Of a DNA stretch of 64,000 nt, positions 14,601-27,660 are shown in pieces. Each line of letters starts with the position of its first letter. Within the stretch, counting starts at the first letter, position 1. A program made the position numbers and the translations under genes. The stretch lies in contig OU015492.1 in assembly GCA_907164885.2 (NCBI GenBank), forward strand, positions 49,824,183 to 49,888,182. The letters run 5' to 3'. Source of the stretch: Dolomedes plantarius. Lineage: Eukaryota; Arthropoda; Arachnida; Araneae; Dolomedidae. The notes beneath the pieces are model-generated. The model had not been told where the DNA came from. It saw only the letters and a program-made list of their open reading frames with translations, and did no database searches.

Positions 14601-16400
14601 CAGATGGGTAGCCGTAGCAGTCCGACCACGATATTAATGGATTTTCAAAGGAAGGGACAATTTTTTTCAAATATCATCCCCCCACTCTCCCCCTCAGTTT
14701 CAAACTTGCCCTCTCCCCCTCACTGCTGTCCCAGTGATGTCAAATTTTTGTTCGCTTTCTTTCAGTCTTTTGTTTCCCTTTGTAAGCGGTAAGGGAATGC
14801 ATGCTCGAAAAGCTCGGTTTAAAACATCAAACATTGCGGTTGCATGTTTTGTAGTTGTAATTATAGTTTAATAAGCGGGGCAATGAATACAATAGCAGTT
14901 GAAAAAAAATGGTATTTTTTTTTGTTTAAGCGTACCGCATTTTATTAAACTCTCTACAGATTTAACAATATTACACCTGGACTTTCATCTTTCCGACTAA
15001 GCTCAAAGTTATTAGCTATAAATCCTGGGGTGGTCGGGTTTAAGTAAACAGTGCAATACGAACAACTATAACAGTTTTATAGAATATTATTATTTTTAAA
15101 ATCATATGTATTTAAGACCACAACCCTTTACCTAGTTTTAGGTCAACCTCCTCAAACTGTTATCACTAAGGGATTCTTCCTCATTACGCTATCACTGCCG
15201 GACACTTAAGGACTTCTTCACATTGCAACCATTGAGCGTTGGGTTGTGATATTACGTTGGCTCCGAGATTATTGACGGGACCTGCGATTGGTTTGACATA
15301 TCACGTGATTAATTAATTGAACTTTGGGATTGGTTAAAATTTTTAACGTTGAAGCTACGTTACGCTTTGAATTCAGTGTGAATAGGCTGTTAGCTGCTTA
15401 CCGAACTAACGCATGATACGCAGTGCAAGCAATTGCGGCAAAAATAAGCCATTTTTCTACAATTACTTGCATACTATGTGATTCGCTGTTTAGTTCGTGA
15501 TGAATAAAGCTGTATCCAGCCGATTGGCTTTGAATTTCGCAAGTGGTTTTATTTACAAAAAAAATCTTTTAAACATTTTCTTCGCTAAAGTGAACCAACT
15601 CAAGTGCAACTTAGTACAATATTTGATCGAAAATATTTTTTAGAGATTTACGGTTCGATAATTAATTACAATAACTTCAAGGCCTCATGTTAATAAGATA
15701 GTCATACCTCTGCCACTTATTTATACAATTTCGATAAGCAAAGGTGACAAAAAAAAAATTATGATAAAACATGAAATCTCGCCAATTACTTAATTTATTC
15801 AGGACGCAGATAATTCCTGGAAATAATTACAGATTGCAGATCTCATTGTTCTACAAAATATTAAGTGATAGAACACCTATCTTCAGAGAAAAGAATCTCT
15901 GATGTAGGGATAAATGTCCCCAAACATTCAAACCTATAAATATGAAGAACTTCCTCCCGCCCTCTCCCTAACCTGCAAAGCTTATCAAATCACCATCGAT
16001 TTATCAAAAAGGTTTTTCAGAAAATTTAGCAACTTGATGTGACCCTGTTAGAGAAAGTCAAAATGATTGGTATTCTTTTATTGAGTATTGGATTTGATGT
16101 TCAATATTTTCCTTAATATTACTTTTTCTGAATTCTTTTCAATTCAAAACAAACGCAAATACGTTTACAGGCCTATTTTACTTTTAATCTCAAAATATGA
16201 AGAACTTTTATCTGATTGTTTTAGAAACTCTAAACTGCAGAACGTCGTCGATAGAAAAGTTTCTCGGAAAAAAATTTGAAACTAGGAAATAGACCTTGTA
16301 GCCTGATTAACTCGATGGCGTGTATATTATTTATACACCTCCATGATGTTGTCCAACTATTAAAATTGATGAAATACTTTAAGAAAAAAGACAAATAAAA
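11630..16400. other. AT-rich non-coding DNA with one imperfect inverted repeat
   Basis: No gene was recognised. The only structure of note is an imperfect inverted repeat, 15402-15435 against 15460-15497 (outer CGAACTAA, inner GCAAGNAATTG), with a 24-base spacer. Several ATTGG (inverted CCAAT) motifs lie at about 15284-15290, 15333 and 15523. A 19-base direct duplication (TAAAGAATGTAGTAAA) lies near 14365-14400. Confidence 0.45.
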
Positions 16401-16406
16401 TTTCAA

Positions 16407-16763
<357 letters not shown>

Positions 16764-17304
16764 TGGAATCTCGATCGATCGTTCCCCGAACGACCGTTTT
16801 CCCTTAGGAATCGTTTATTTCACCCAGTCCCGAATAAATTCCATGGAAAACAAGCAAAAACGGGTCGCAGGGATCGTTCCTCGGTCCATCGTTTTCCCGC
16901 AATTTTCGTTCAGAATATCGCAGCTTTATATTAATTTATCGGATGGATCGTTTTTTCATAATAACTGAACCTGAAATATAAATGACTGGATTGAGCTAGA
17001 ATGACGCTCTAATTAAACAATGAGCAGAACTTTTGAGATGCACGGTCTCATATTTTTGTTCTCTCTTGTTTAACCTGGTTTCGCGTTATTGTACCACTCC
17101 AATTATTTGTTCGTCGTTGGTTTTCCTTAATTCTTTATCCCCTGGAGTATCCTATTTTCGGCAACTCATTCCAAATTCTCCGACTATTCAACATTTCTGT
17201 TCTTATCAGCAATGGCTCACAGTCAGTCGACCTGAGCGGTTCTAGTTGCCCTCCGGCTTTTCTGTTGGCCTTGGGATGGAGGTGCCCTGGTGTTTGGTCT
17301 AGGG

Positions 17305-17993
17305 CAGAGGTGGGGAACCTTTATATCATTAGAGGCCACATGTAAATTAGGTAGTAATAAAGGAGGCCGCATAAGTTGATGAACCTATAAATGCGACTTT
17401 TATGAAATTATTATAGTTAGATATAGTTTTAACAATTTGGTGCATTATATAGAAAAATAACAAAAAAATTAAGTCCTTATTTATTATTTGACATAAAAAG
17501 TTACAATATAAAATATTTTTGTATTCACATAAGGATAAAAACTTGTTATAACATTAATCATTAATTATTATTTTTTTTTTGCAGAAGAAATAATACGTTT
17601 TAACGTACATGGAGTCAGTCACAACAATAATAGTAAGAAAATAGTTTTTATGTAGAGATCATATAACATGTCTGGTAGTATTGCTAAGAAACTCTGAGCA
17701 CTAAATTACATATAAAGTGTAGTTAAAGTATCATACAATCAAGGTAAACGAAGCTCATTTGGATAAATATACAATTGTAGCGACTTTAGACAACAATTTC
17801 AAAATGTCAACTTTATTTTGGCCGACACTGTACATACATTCATGCCGTTCTTTACTTAATTCTATTGATTTGGAAATTGTTGAAATCCATATAATTAAAT
17901 ATTAATTAATACAAATGTTAGCTTTTATGTAGGCCGCAAGAGAAGATCACGGAGGCCGTATGAGGCCTCAAGGCCGCGCGTTTCCCACCGCTG
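17305..17993. mobile_element. hAT MITE nested in the pogo-like element, exact 8-bp TSD
   Basis: Ends CAGAGGTGGGGAACCT and (reverse complement) CAGCGGTGGGAAACGC are typical hAT termini. The flanks GTCTAGGG (17297-17304) and GTCTAGGG (17994-18001) are an exact 8-bp target-site duplication. The element is 689 bp and AT-rich, with inner AGGCCAC/AGGCCGCA-type subterminal motifs and no transposase ORF. The perfect duplication means it is relatively young and later than its host element. Confidence 0.9.
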
Positions 17994-18296
17994 GTCTAGG
18001 GTGTGAGAAGTTTCTGATTGCTGCAGTTCTACACTGGCCGATGAGGGTTTCACCCGGAAGCAGAACTTCCTGGTGGTCTTATGTCGGACCCCATCCAGTG
18101 CAATGGAATGGTTCTAGTTACAAACGATTTACGGCTGCCGCTTCTTTATACTCACACACAATAACAGATACCGAAAATAATGCAATTTGGAACACAGAAA
18201 ATATTGTTTACTTGAGAGAAAACCACCAAAAAACAAACGAAGATTAAGTACTTTTATTTGAATCAAAATTCCTGTGTATCTACTACGTGTATTTCT

Positions 18297-18320
18297 TTTT
18301 ATTATTATTATTATTATTAT
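18297..18320. repeat. (ATT)n microsatellite
   Basis: About eight ATT/TTA units inside the pogo-like element. Confidence 0.9.
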
Positions 18321-18522
18321 CCTGGATTTCAGTACAACTTTGTAATTTTATCTTTACTTACACTACAGGTATGTATGCATTTATGTATGTGAGTAAATAT
18401 ATTTTAGGGATATCAAACTTTAAGGTATGCTAATACTTTTTGTATGTTTTCGCATCTATCGTTTTCCCGCATCCATCGTTTAATTCAGTCAGTCCCTTCG
18501 AAAACGATAGATCGAGATTCGA

Positions 18523-18525
<3 letters not shown>

Positions 18526-18562
<37 letters not shown>
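18526..18562. repeat. (TA)n microsatellite flanking the pogo-like element
   Basis: A TA tract directly abutting the right terminus. It includes the TA target duplication and is probably the other half of the TA array that was split by the insertion. Confidence 0.9.
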
Positions 18563-18565
<3 letters not shown>

Positions 18566-19888
18566 CACTATGATCACGTTATGAACCTCACCAATGAACT
18601 TCATTATATAAAAATAAATTTTTTTAATATGGCAACCAATACGGTGATGCTACAGTGATGTGCAACTAGATTCTTCCGATGCGAAATTTAGAATAGATAT
18701 TGGAATTTTACCTAATTTAGTTGACTTTTTACATGATGGAACAATAAAAGTCTGAAAACTACGCAACATAAAAATATTCCAAACACGCTTCTGGCATACA
18801 CTTTATATTAAAAATCACTTTCTAAAGATCGTATGAAGTTGTAATTTATATTCAACATTTTAGTCACTTAATTGGTGGATATACTATTTGTCTAAAAGAA
18901 GAAAAACTGTATATTCAATAAACAAAGGAGAAAAATCCTGGAAACATTACTAATGCTCGCATTATAGCTCGCAAAATTGTTTAGACGCTAAAAGATTCTA
19001 TTTTAAGGAAATCACATAGAGAAGGAATGTCCCTGTCGACACTCCCTGGGGTTGCATATCAGTCAGACGAATAACACTGAAAATATCAATTCTTCAAAAA
19101 GAAATGAAAACAAAAATATATTACTAAATTCTCTCGATCCCCCTCCATTTCGTGGGAGCTGCATCGCTCCCGGATGATGACAAATGCTCTCCGCTCTCTT
19201 CTTGTCGGCGACAACTCTATAATCACGGCGAAAATATCTCCGTTTAAAAACAATCCAATAAATATATCGCGAAACACTCCGTGTAATGTATTTTGCAGCT
19301 TTTAATGCATTTCGCATTATGATTTTGTTTCTTGGGCATGCCAAGTGACATTTACGAATTCACGCAGAGGGACTGGATTGCACATGCAGTAAGGAATCTG
19401 TGCACGTATTTTCAAACATTGTACAGTCATCGTATTAACGGCAATAAATAATCATACACCTCCTTTATTTATTCAATGCACTCCATTTGCGACCTCATTT
19501 TCATTTGCTTTCGTGAGACAAGCATCATGGCTTAAACTTGCTTGTACCTACAATAAACGTGAAAAAAATGATACGTCTATGCGTTTACAATTTGGAAGTT
19601 AATGCAGGGTTTGCTAAATTTTACGTTTTTGACGCCCTTGGGAATGGGGTTAGAAACTTGAGGCCCCCTTTTTAGAATTTTAGTTTTTTAATTTTTTAAT
19701 CGAAGTGCAATGTATATCAGGAACATGTTATATTTAAGTTCAAATAAATACATGCTGATTACATTAATTCCTTTAAATATATAAGTAACAAACACCAGGA
19801 TAGTATACATTAATACAGTTTCAAAAATAGCCATGGAATTCAGTATAGTATTACCAGAAGACTCTCATGGAAATCGCTAAAAAGAATT

Positions 19889-20062
19889 TTAACGGAGGAT
19901 TACGTTACTCCATAACGGTCCTTCGGAAAGCAAAATTTCAGACGCTAAAACCGTCCGCCGTTGCGAGTTATAATTTTGACAGCGTGCCAAACCCAGTTTG
20001 TATCGCTTGGGCAAGCAGTAAACAGTCAAACAGAAAAGTACCAAAATGCGCCAAAATTTTGA

Positions 20063-20106
<44 letters not shown>

Positions 20107-20213
20107 CATATATACATAACACTGCATACATATATACATACAAAAGAGGTAAGCAACGATAAGTAATCCTACGTTAATAACCCGCGGAAGTTTCGTTAGA
20201 AGAGACTACCTGA
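19889..20213. repeat. Dispersed repeat, copy 1
   Basis: Matches 50285-50551: shared blocks are GGATTACGTT...ATAACGGTCCTTC and, at the other end, GGTAAGCAACGATAARTAAT...GAAGAGACTACCTGA. Within each copy TTAACGNAGGATTA (left) and TAATCCTACGTTAA (right) are inverted, but homology continues about 36 bp past the right one, so this pair is not the element boundary. A short (TA)n tract (20065-20092) is internal. The superfamily is not recognised. Confidence 0.65.
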
Positions 20214-20687
20214 ATTTTTTCTTTATTAAAATAAGACTAGCCTTTTATGCTTAGAGCACAAATATTTGATCTAAGGTCTAATAGCTGTGAGTGGGAGAAT
20301 AGCTAATTTATCCTCACGAACGAGTTAATCGATCTGTGTCATAATATGTGTGGCGTGAGAGTAATTAATTCAACTTGATATTTATTTTAAGGTGGCCATA
20401 CTAATATCATTTTGTTTATCTCCCAAAAAATCCCCCTAAAGTGCCTCGGCATACTAGTTGGAATCACTGAGTTAATACTTCAATTATTTTTTGCTGCTGT
20501 TACTAACCATATACAGATCATCTGCCAAAACTGCTATCCAAATTCATTTCTCCATACTTCGAGACTAGTATTCTAACGAATGTATTTTCCAAGAAATATG
20601 AGGAAATATCGTTTATTTAACACAAGATTTATGTGCTTTGATTGTGCAACCAAATGATGATATGCACTTGCTTCTTTTTATAACATT

Positions 20688-21450
20688 TTTTTTTATTTCT
20701 AATGGCAAGGCAAGGAAAAAAAGGGAATACAAACAATTACACATAGATAACATGAAAGTAAATGACCGCAGTAAATGCCTTAGACAGTCTCTGGAACGCC
20801 AATATCGGGTGGTCTCGGAGTCACAACCAAGAAGTTCTCCACAGAGACGCAAATGAGCTCTATTCATGGGTTCCATAAGATCACAAAGTGGACAGAAAGG
20901 CTGGGCAAATACACCAATCCGATGGAGATGCTCACCGAGACAGTCATGGCCTGTCAATAGCCGAAACGAGGCTACTGTGTGTCGTCGTGGGCTATCTGGT
21001 AAGTAAATGAAATCTGCAAGCCTCCAACGTTTCGTCTTAATTCTATCTAGCAATTTCAACTGGTATCTATTTCTCATGGATTGAATTATGTAAGCAAATG
21101 AAATCTGCAAGCCTCCAACGTTTCGTCTTAATTCTATCCAGCAATTTCAACTGGTATCTATTTCTCATGGATTGCATTATGTATAATTTTATAGAGCGAT
21201 ATGTCGCACCTTTTCACGCGAGGAAATCTGCCTGTTCATTTCTATGGATGCAACTGTGTCCAGAGATCCACTGCAGACTAATTTCTTTGTTTTTCAGGAG
21301 TAGGCCTCGGATAAACTCTCGACACTGGAGAATTTCTGTAGATATAGGGGGTCTCCGAAGAGCCAATGGCTTGAATTGCTGTCCTTGAATCCGATAGCAG
21401 AACATCTCTCTCAAATTTATGATGTAGGACCAATAGTTGTTCTAAGGCAA
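20688..21450 (-). pseudogene. 5'-truncated non-LTR retrotransposon (RNase H and C-terminal CCHC part)
   Basis: Reading on the minus strand: an RNase H C-terminal motif, WISGHSCIHRNEQAD (about 21214-21260), then, in another frame, the cysteine-histidine motif FCPLCDLMEPMNRAHLRLC (C-x2-C-x9-H-x3-C, about 20840-20900), followed by YWRSRDCLRHLL. This order is known from I/jockey-type LINEs with RNase H. The insertion is flanked by a 17-bp target-site duplication, CTTCTTTTTATAACATT (20671-20687) and CTTCTCTTTATAACATT (21451-21467), 16 of 17 identical. An A-rich 3' tail (T-run on +) adjoins the left copy. The reverse transcriptase is missing by 5' truncation. An internal 91-bp tandem duplication breaks the frame. 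Confidence 0.85.
21001..21182. repeat. 91-bp tandem duplication inside the LINE fragment
   Basis: Units 21001-21091 and 21092-21182 differ at only a few bases (AAGTAAATG against AAGCAAATG, TCTAGC against TCCAGC, TTGAATT against TTGCATT). Because 91 is not a multiple of three, the LINE reading frame shifts across it. Confidence 0.95.
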
Positions 21451-21723
21451 CTTCTCTTTATAACATTAGTTGATTTAATTTTATTTTAATAGATTGCTTA
21501 ACTATCATAGAGAGGTATGAAAATCTCATTCATTTAATGCGAGATTTATGAACACTGATTTTACACCTATTTTAACTTAAAATTATCAAATTGACGAGAA
21601 CATAGTGATGCTGCATTATAATGCATTATAATGATCACGAGAGCATATACATTGAACTGGACCATTATAATGACACATGTTTTAATATTTTGCTTTTGTA
21701 TCAGATATCATTAGTCCCCTTAA

Positions 21724-21732
21724 TTTTGCACC

Positions 21733-21787
<55 letters not shown>
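21724..21787. repeat. (TA)n microsatellite
   Basis: TA repeat with a CATA interruption. The flanking 21468-22260 is AT-rich, and I see nothing else in it. Confidence 0.9.
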
Positions 21788-21790
<3 letters not shown>

Positions 21791-22265
21791 TGAACTACCC
21801 TGGCGATATCAAGAAACCTTTTTTTCATCACTGGATTTACGACTATTAATGTTATATCTATTTCTACTGTAACCCATCCTATTGATAGGTACATTAAAAT
21901 GCACTCTATTTATAGAATTGGTCCATTTCATATCAAATACATAGATTCTTATTAACATGCATTTATTTTGTGCATTTCTTGCAATTTTTCACTATCGTTT
22001 TCTAATGGCTGCTTCTTCTTGTTAAAGCTCAGTATTATATCATTTACCATTATCTGAAATATCTGGATGTAGGTAAATTTCTATTTCATATATATAATCT
22101 ACGAGTTATAAGATTATTTTAAATTCAGTACCTACTTTTAATCGCTTAAACGTAGTACTCGTATCATATATATATTATAAAAATTCACACATATCACACG
22201 TGTATTTAGACATTGGTATGATGACATACTATAATGCATTAAATGCAAAATCATAGTGAAAAACT

Positions 22266-22446
22266 CGCTAGGTGATGGCCGAATGTCTAGGGCACTGGCA
22301 TTCGGTTCAGATCCTGTGGGTTCGAGTCCCACTGTTGGCATGGATATTTGCAGCCGTTCGGAATCGGCTCTAAATTGTAGGTCGCGGTCTAATTAGCCCT
22401 CGTGCAGCAATAAGTTGACCGTAGCATCTAAAACCAAACTCAAACA
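22266..22446 (+). mobile_element. tRNA-derived SINE (family 1), copy a
   Basis: The tRNA-like head has A box TGGCCGAATGTC (from 22276) and a perfect Pol III B box GGTTCGAGTCC (22319-22329), with spacing wider than in a true tRNA gene and no acceptor-stem pairing that I can find. The body contains GCCGTTCGGAATCGGCT, TAGGTCGCGGTCTAATTAG and GACCGTAGC, followed by CCAAAC repeats. Other copies are at 24232 (+), 41224 (-) and 47918 (+). Confidence 0.85.
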
Positions 22447-23323
22447 TAGTGAAAGGTAAAAAGTTTTAGTTCTGAAGATTAGGTAAATTTAATTTTAAGA
22501 TTATGTAGGAACATAAATGCAACCTCAAAGATGTATCTTCAAGATTTCTAACATCAATTTCATAACAAGTTTTCAATGAACTAACAAAATGTTTTATCTA
22601 TTTTAAAATTCGTCCATCTAAAGAATACAAAACGTTTTCCTCACTCTCTATAAATGTAATATGTTTAGCCTAATTTTTGTTTGTAAGAAAGACGGAGAAA
22701 GATGAAGTGAAAGAGATATGCATCGAAACCATCTTTAATCTCAAACCAATGATTTCAATCTAATCCGGGTTTTTTTTCTTCCTTTCGACTCCAAAATTGT
22801 CTCTACCATCAAAAATACATTAATGTTTAAGCGGAATGTACTTGACCCCATCTGGCAGCGATCGTCAGTTTGTCGTTATGAGAGAATGAGATTGATATCT
22901 TTGAATCTGTGAAAAGATATTTGAAAAAAAAAAAGCGATACGGAAAGAAAATTTTCGAGTTCATTTTTTCTATTTCTTTCCTATTTTCTCTAATGTTTTC
23001 ATACATGCGCGTGCATTCATATGGAATGTGAAGACATTTCAAGACAGCATACATATTTTACTAAAATTCTCCTTAAAAAGTGTAAGGTGTTTACCTACAG
23101 AAGACGTTGTTAATGTTCACATACAAAAAATATCTTTAAGATTCAACTGCACGAATCCAAACACATGAAGGTGATAGGAAAGCTAACTCCCATTTCGTGC
23201 TTTCCATGGCATTTAGCTTTACTTAAAATGCCTATTTAGTTTAATTTTCCAATGCTTCCAATGGTACAGACATGGCCCAACATAGCAACTAAAGTCTTCG
23301 GGGACTAAATCCCAGTCGGTTAA

Positions 23324-23747
23324 GGCTGCTGTGTACTAACCCTATTAGATTCGATCACCTCAATGTTAACCTATGGAGAAAATCTGTCCAAGGATTGCCG
23401 ACTTGGATTTAATGATTTTTTAAAAAAAATTTGTACTATGTATTAGAGAAAGAAATTTTACACCTTTGGGCATTTTTCTTTCTTTTTTTTAAAATGTAAA
23501 TAATGTTTCAAAATTTAAATGATTAGGGGAAAAATCTGGTATATTGTATTTTAAAAGCTCATAAATTGCTTTGGTGGACGCAGTTTATAAAATGAATCCT
23601 GTTGCAAGGTGCAGAAAAGTTCAGACTATCTGAAAAGACTATTTTTATTCGATTATCAGCATTTCTGTAGCTGTCAATAGTAGACAAATTTTCTCCATGG
23701 GTTAAAATTGATGTGAGCTAATCAAATAGGGTTAGTACACAGCAGCC
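23324..23747. mobile_element. TTAA-flanked MITE, family GGCTGCTGTG, complete copy
   Basis: Terminal inverted repeats of about 60 bp begin GGCTGCTGTGTACTAACC and extend to CCTATGGAGAAAAT on one side and the matching ATTTTCTCCATGGG on the other. TTAA lies on each flank (23320-23323, 23748-23751), as for piggyBac-type insertion. The 424-bp interior is non-coding. It shows the uninterrupted form of the element that, at 60824-63159, is broken by a hAT insertion. Confidence 0.85.
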
Positions 23748-23756
23748 TTAATATGG

Positions 23757-23985
23757 TGCTACCTCAATTTAGACCAAACACCTTCAGAGGAGACATCTGG
23801 GGAACACGTGCATTCCTAGCACACTCTTATACACTCCGGCCCCAAGATTTAACGCTCCCATATCCGGCGTAGACACGAGAACATTTAGTGGTGCTTGTTG
23901 ACTCGAATGAGCACCGTCAAAACCGAATACCGACGCTCTAACCACTAGAATGTTCCAGGACTTTAATCTTTATATTAAAGTTGCT
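23757..23985 (-). mobile_element. tRNA-derived SINE (family 2)
   Basis: On the minus strand the head reads TAGTGGTTAGAGCGTCGG (A-box region), then, about 35 bases on, ATTCGAGTC (B-box-like). The body contains GTCTACGCCGGATATGGG, which recurs in altered form at 48380-48405 (+). It sits immediately beside the TTAA MITE. No coding capacity. Confidence 0.6.
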
Positions 23986-24231
23986 AAGCCGATTTTTTGG
24001 GCAGTCCGTGAGCGAAAACTACCGCATCAATTTACTTCATTTTGGTCTAAAATAAAAGATTTTAATCTGTAGATGTGTCAAATTTGGTTTTTGTAACCGC
24101 AATTTCTATTAATTAGCGATAATTTACAATTAAATTTGCGTTCTGCTCAAGTTTAAATCTGACTTTAGATACTTACTAAGCACGAGGCAGCATAAACACG
24201 TTAATTTGTTTATTCCAAGGAAACTCTCTTA

Positions 24232-24408
24232 GCCGGACGATGGCCTAATGGCTAGGGCGCTGGCCCTTTCGGTACTGAAGTCTGTGGGTTCGGGTTCCAT
24301 TCTTTGCACTGACGTTTGTAGCCGCTCAGAATCGGCTTTAAGTAGTAGGTCCCAGTCTAACGACCCCTCGTCTAGAAAAAAAATTGACCGTATCGCTCCA
24401 AACCAAAC
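24232..24408 (+). mobile_element. tRNA-derived SINE (family 1), copy b
   Basis: A box TGGCCTAATGGCTAGGGCGC (from 24241) and B box GGTTCGGGTTCC (from about 24298). The body GCCGCTCAGAATCGGCT...TAGGTCCCAGTCTAACGA matches copy a, ending in CCAAACC repeats. The B box is mutated relative to the other copies. Confidence 0.8.
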
Positions 24409-24721
24409 GGAGGAATTTAAACCAAACAGACACTTTTTCTATGGCTCTCTCTTTGTCATTTTTGTTTTTAATTATGTTTGTGAGATATAGAATTAAACCT
24501 GACGGAAATTGTTTATTTCGCTCTGTCGAGCAACCCTATTTCTTTTTATTGGGTTCCATAGTAAGTTATTAAAGTGTATTTCTCTATCCTTAATATTTTG
24601 ATTTTCAACATTTGGCAATGTTGAGTTGAGTAAAATTTGTGTATTAGTAGATTTATTTACTACCCAGTCGTCATGTTTTGACGGGTGCCAACTAATTAAA
24701 TTTTTAATTTAACTAATTTAA

Positions 24722-25479
24722 GGGGACTCACTACTCTTAAATCTTTAAAACATTCAATTTTCTGAAAAAAATATATGTTAAAGCCTGATCATTTCTGAAC
24801 AAAATAAAGCAAACCACATGAAAATATTCCGCTATTGATATTGATATTCTAAATATTTAATTATTGATCAAGTTTATGGTAAGAAAAATTTTAAACTCAT
24901 TTTTCTCAAAATGTAATTTTGCATCATTCCACAACTAATATCTCAAAAACTATGAAACATAATTTCATGAAATTTTTATCACTGCATAATCATGTTATTT
25001 ATTTCCTCCCAACTAGAGTTATTGCAATCACTGCACATTTTGTTATTTTTTCAGCGGTAAATTAATGCAAAAATTTAAGGAATTTTTAAGTATATTTTGA
25101 GCAGTTTTAAAAAAATTTGAAAAAATATTTTAATGTTGAATGTTTTTATGTTCAATTGTATTTTGAATTATTAATTTTAAATATAAAACAGGAATTATAC
25201 ATTTAACTGTAAAATTAATTTCATAGTTCTGCGCGCAAGCCAGTATACAATAAAAATACTTAAAAAACGAGGTATATCTAAAGCATTTTTAAAAGAAATT
25301 ATTTAAATTATTTTGAGAGTTGAAAAGTTGTTTATTAAAAGAAATATATCAATTTATCATATACATAAAATTGGGAAAAATTGGGAGTAAATTGAAATAG
25401 TTACAAAGAGTCAAAAAGTATGAAATATATATTTATATAAATATGCCTTATTTCCTCGACTTAAGAGTCGTGAATCCCC
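24722..25479. mobile_element. TTAA-flanked MITE, family GGGGAYTCAC
   Basis: Left end GGGGACTCACTACTCTTAA and reverse-complemented right end GGGGATTCACGACTCTTAA match at 17 of 19 bases and are bordered by TTAA (24718-24721 and 25480-25483). This is piggyBac-like target choice. The interior is AT-rich and non-coding. A related left end (TTAAGGGGGGCACACTCACT) occurs at 26235, but I could not find its partner. Confidence 0.75.
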
Positions 25480-25489
25480 TTAAAGGCAT

Positions 25490-26875
25490 AATGAATCTAA
25501 AGAAGAATCTTTGAAATTGAAATCTGCTGAAGAAACAAATGTTGAGACATTAAATGTAGATTACTCCATAACTATTTTAAATGTAGATAATCCACTAAGT
25601 GTTAGCGCTATTGAAACTGGTTGCACAGAAATGCACAAGATTATGCCCTACTTTTTAGAGAGGGGAAAACAAAGGAGATACTTGTTATCAGAAACTTTGC
25701 CCCAAACTGGAGAGTTAAATTTTATAACAGAATAAACTTATTTAAATCATAATAAATAGCTGTGAAAAGATTCCACAAGAAATCCTACACCAAAGCCAGC
25801 ATTTTTTCCAAGAGTTCTGTACCCTAGGATGAAAGCTGAAGTTCTTTATAGTGGATTTGATAAGGTTTTTCTATTTCCTAATTTGAATCAGCAGTGCAAA
25901 ATTTCATACAACAAGTATTTACTTTCTTTAATCCTCTTTCAAAGATTCTGATTCTACCTGCTAATTAATTTTTTGGACACTAAATGGTGCTGTGTCGAAA
26001 GCTATGCAAAAGAAGAAAAATTATTGTGACAGTTTTAAATCATCCAATTGTTCCTCATATACTGACAAAAAATTTTACATGCGGTCTCGTAAAGCGGATC
26101 AAATGTAAGTAATAAATAATACAAAAATTAGCAAACAAAAACTATAGTGAAATAGTTACTTATAGGAAATTTATTTAGGTTTCTCTCTTCTTTGATAATC
26201 ATGTTCCCTGCTTATCATACAGTTTTATTAAGGGGGGCACACTCACTACCTTTAAAACTTCAAAAAATCAATTTTTGGTTTTTGCTATATTCTGATTTTT
26301 GGGACATTTCTGAACAATGTGGAAAAAACCGCATAAAAAATTTGCATTATTTCTCGAGTTATGAGAGTTTATGTAAAGCTCACTCTATTGTCATGCTATG
26401 TATATTTCAACTTTAACTTCAGTTTTCTCAAATATGTAAATTTTTGGATTACGCCCACTGTTACTCCCAAACTAAGCGTGTTATACACACAAAATTTTTA
26501 TCAGATTTGTATTTTAAGCTTCTTTACATACTAAAGCCAAAAAAATTAAAAAAAATTGTAACAAAAATTTTACACTTGAAAATGTTTTAAAAAATTGCTA
26601 AATTTATTTTTTTTTTAAATTTATGTACATTTTTCAATTTAAACTATATTTTTTTGTATATTTTTTGGTTTTACATTAAACTTGAGTATATTATTAATTT
26701 AATTTGACCAAAAAATAGTTTCTGTATGCATATTTCTTAATTTTATGATGCGCGAAACATCCAATGATTTTTCCCCTTTTAGTAATGTGTACAATTAAAA
26801 ATAAAATCTAAAAATTATTTATGGATTTACAAGTTCTATTTTTGTATAAAATATAACTAAAGAATTGTAATTTCG

Positions 26876-26879
<4 letters not shown>
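25490..26879. other. AT-rich non-coding DNA with one lone MITE-like end
   Basis: Only the TTAAGGGGGGCACACTCACT end at 26235 is notable. Short ORFs at 25511 and 26192 have no recognisable features. Confidence 0.4.
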
Positions 26880-27055
<176 letters not shown>

Positions 27056-27660
27056 TAATATTATTGGAGTTTGAGTAACTCGCATTTGATCATGTTTCCG
27101 TGCAGTCAAAGGTAGTGTGCCGCCAACTGGAAAAACTAAACCTATGGGAAGTAGTCCGCATGAACAGCCCAAGAACCACCGACAATGCCTTTTCGTATTC
27201 TATTTCGTAGCCAGTCTCTGATGGGCATTTATCGGATATGGAGTCGCACACAGAGCTTCTATTATCTGATCTGTTGATAATGGCATACATTCATAAACAA
27301 GCGTTTTTGTTTAAAGGACAAAAAAAAGTCACATATTTCGATATCTACGTAATAAAGAAGCTCGTTGTCAGGGCAATTCATCAACAAAATGTCTCTTCAC
27401 AGAGACCTGACACATTCCCATGCGTGAACATTCGCAATATGGTAGTCTCACTTCGATAAAACTAAATCTATTTATAATATTTTCATACTTTTATATATAT
27501 ATCTATTTATAAAATTTTAATTTTAGTTTCAATTGACTGAAAATTTTAATTATATTATTCGGTATGTTTAATAATGAAGTCAAACAGTTTATTTCCATTT
27601 TTGTTATAAAATCCAAAATTCAATTTACACAGGAATCACTTTAAATTTCTTACAGGATAA

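Larger units (their letters stand above)
16761..18525. mobile_element. pogo/Tigger-like (Tc1/mariner superfamily) non-autonomous element
   Basis: Terminal inverted repeats: left CAGTGGAATCTCGATCGATC, right (reverse complement) CAGTCGAATCTCGATCTATC, flanked by TA on both sides. Subterminal variants of YCATCGTTTTCCCGCA occur at about 16888 and 18460. Without the nested hAT the element is about 1.07 kb. I recognise no transposase. It inserted into the (TA)n array of a Helitron remnant. The pogo/Tigger assignment rests on terminus style and is provisional. Confidence 0.75.

Noticed and set aside
19605..19690. hAT-like left end (CAGGGTTTGCTAAATTTT with GACGCCC)
   Set aside because: No matching right terminus or 8-bp duplication found.
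22266..22340. True tRNA gene
   Set aside because: A and B boxes are present but no acceptor stem or canonical cloverleaf; a SINE body follows and other copies exist.
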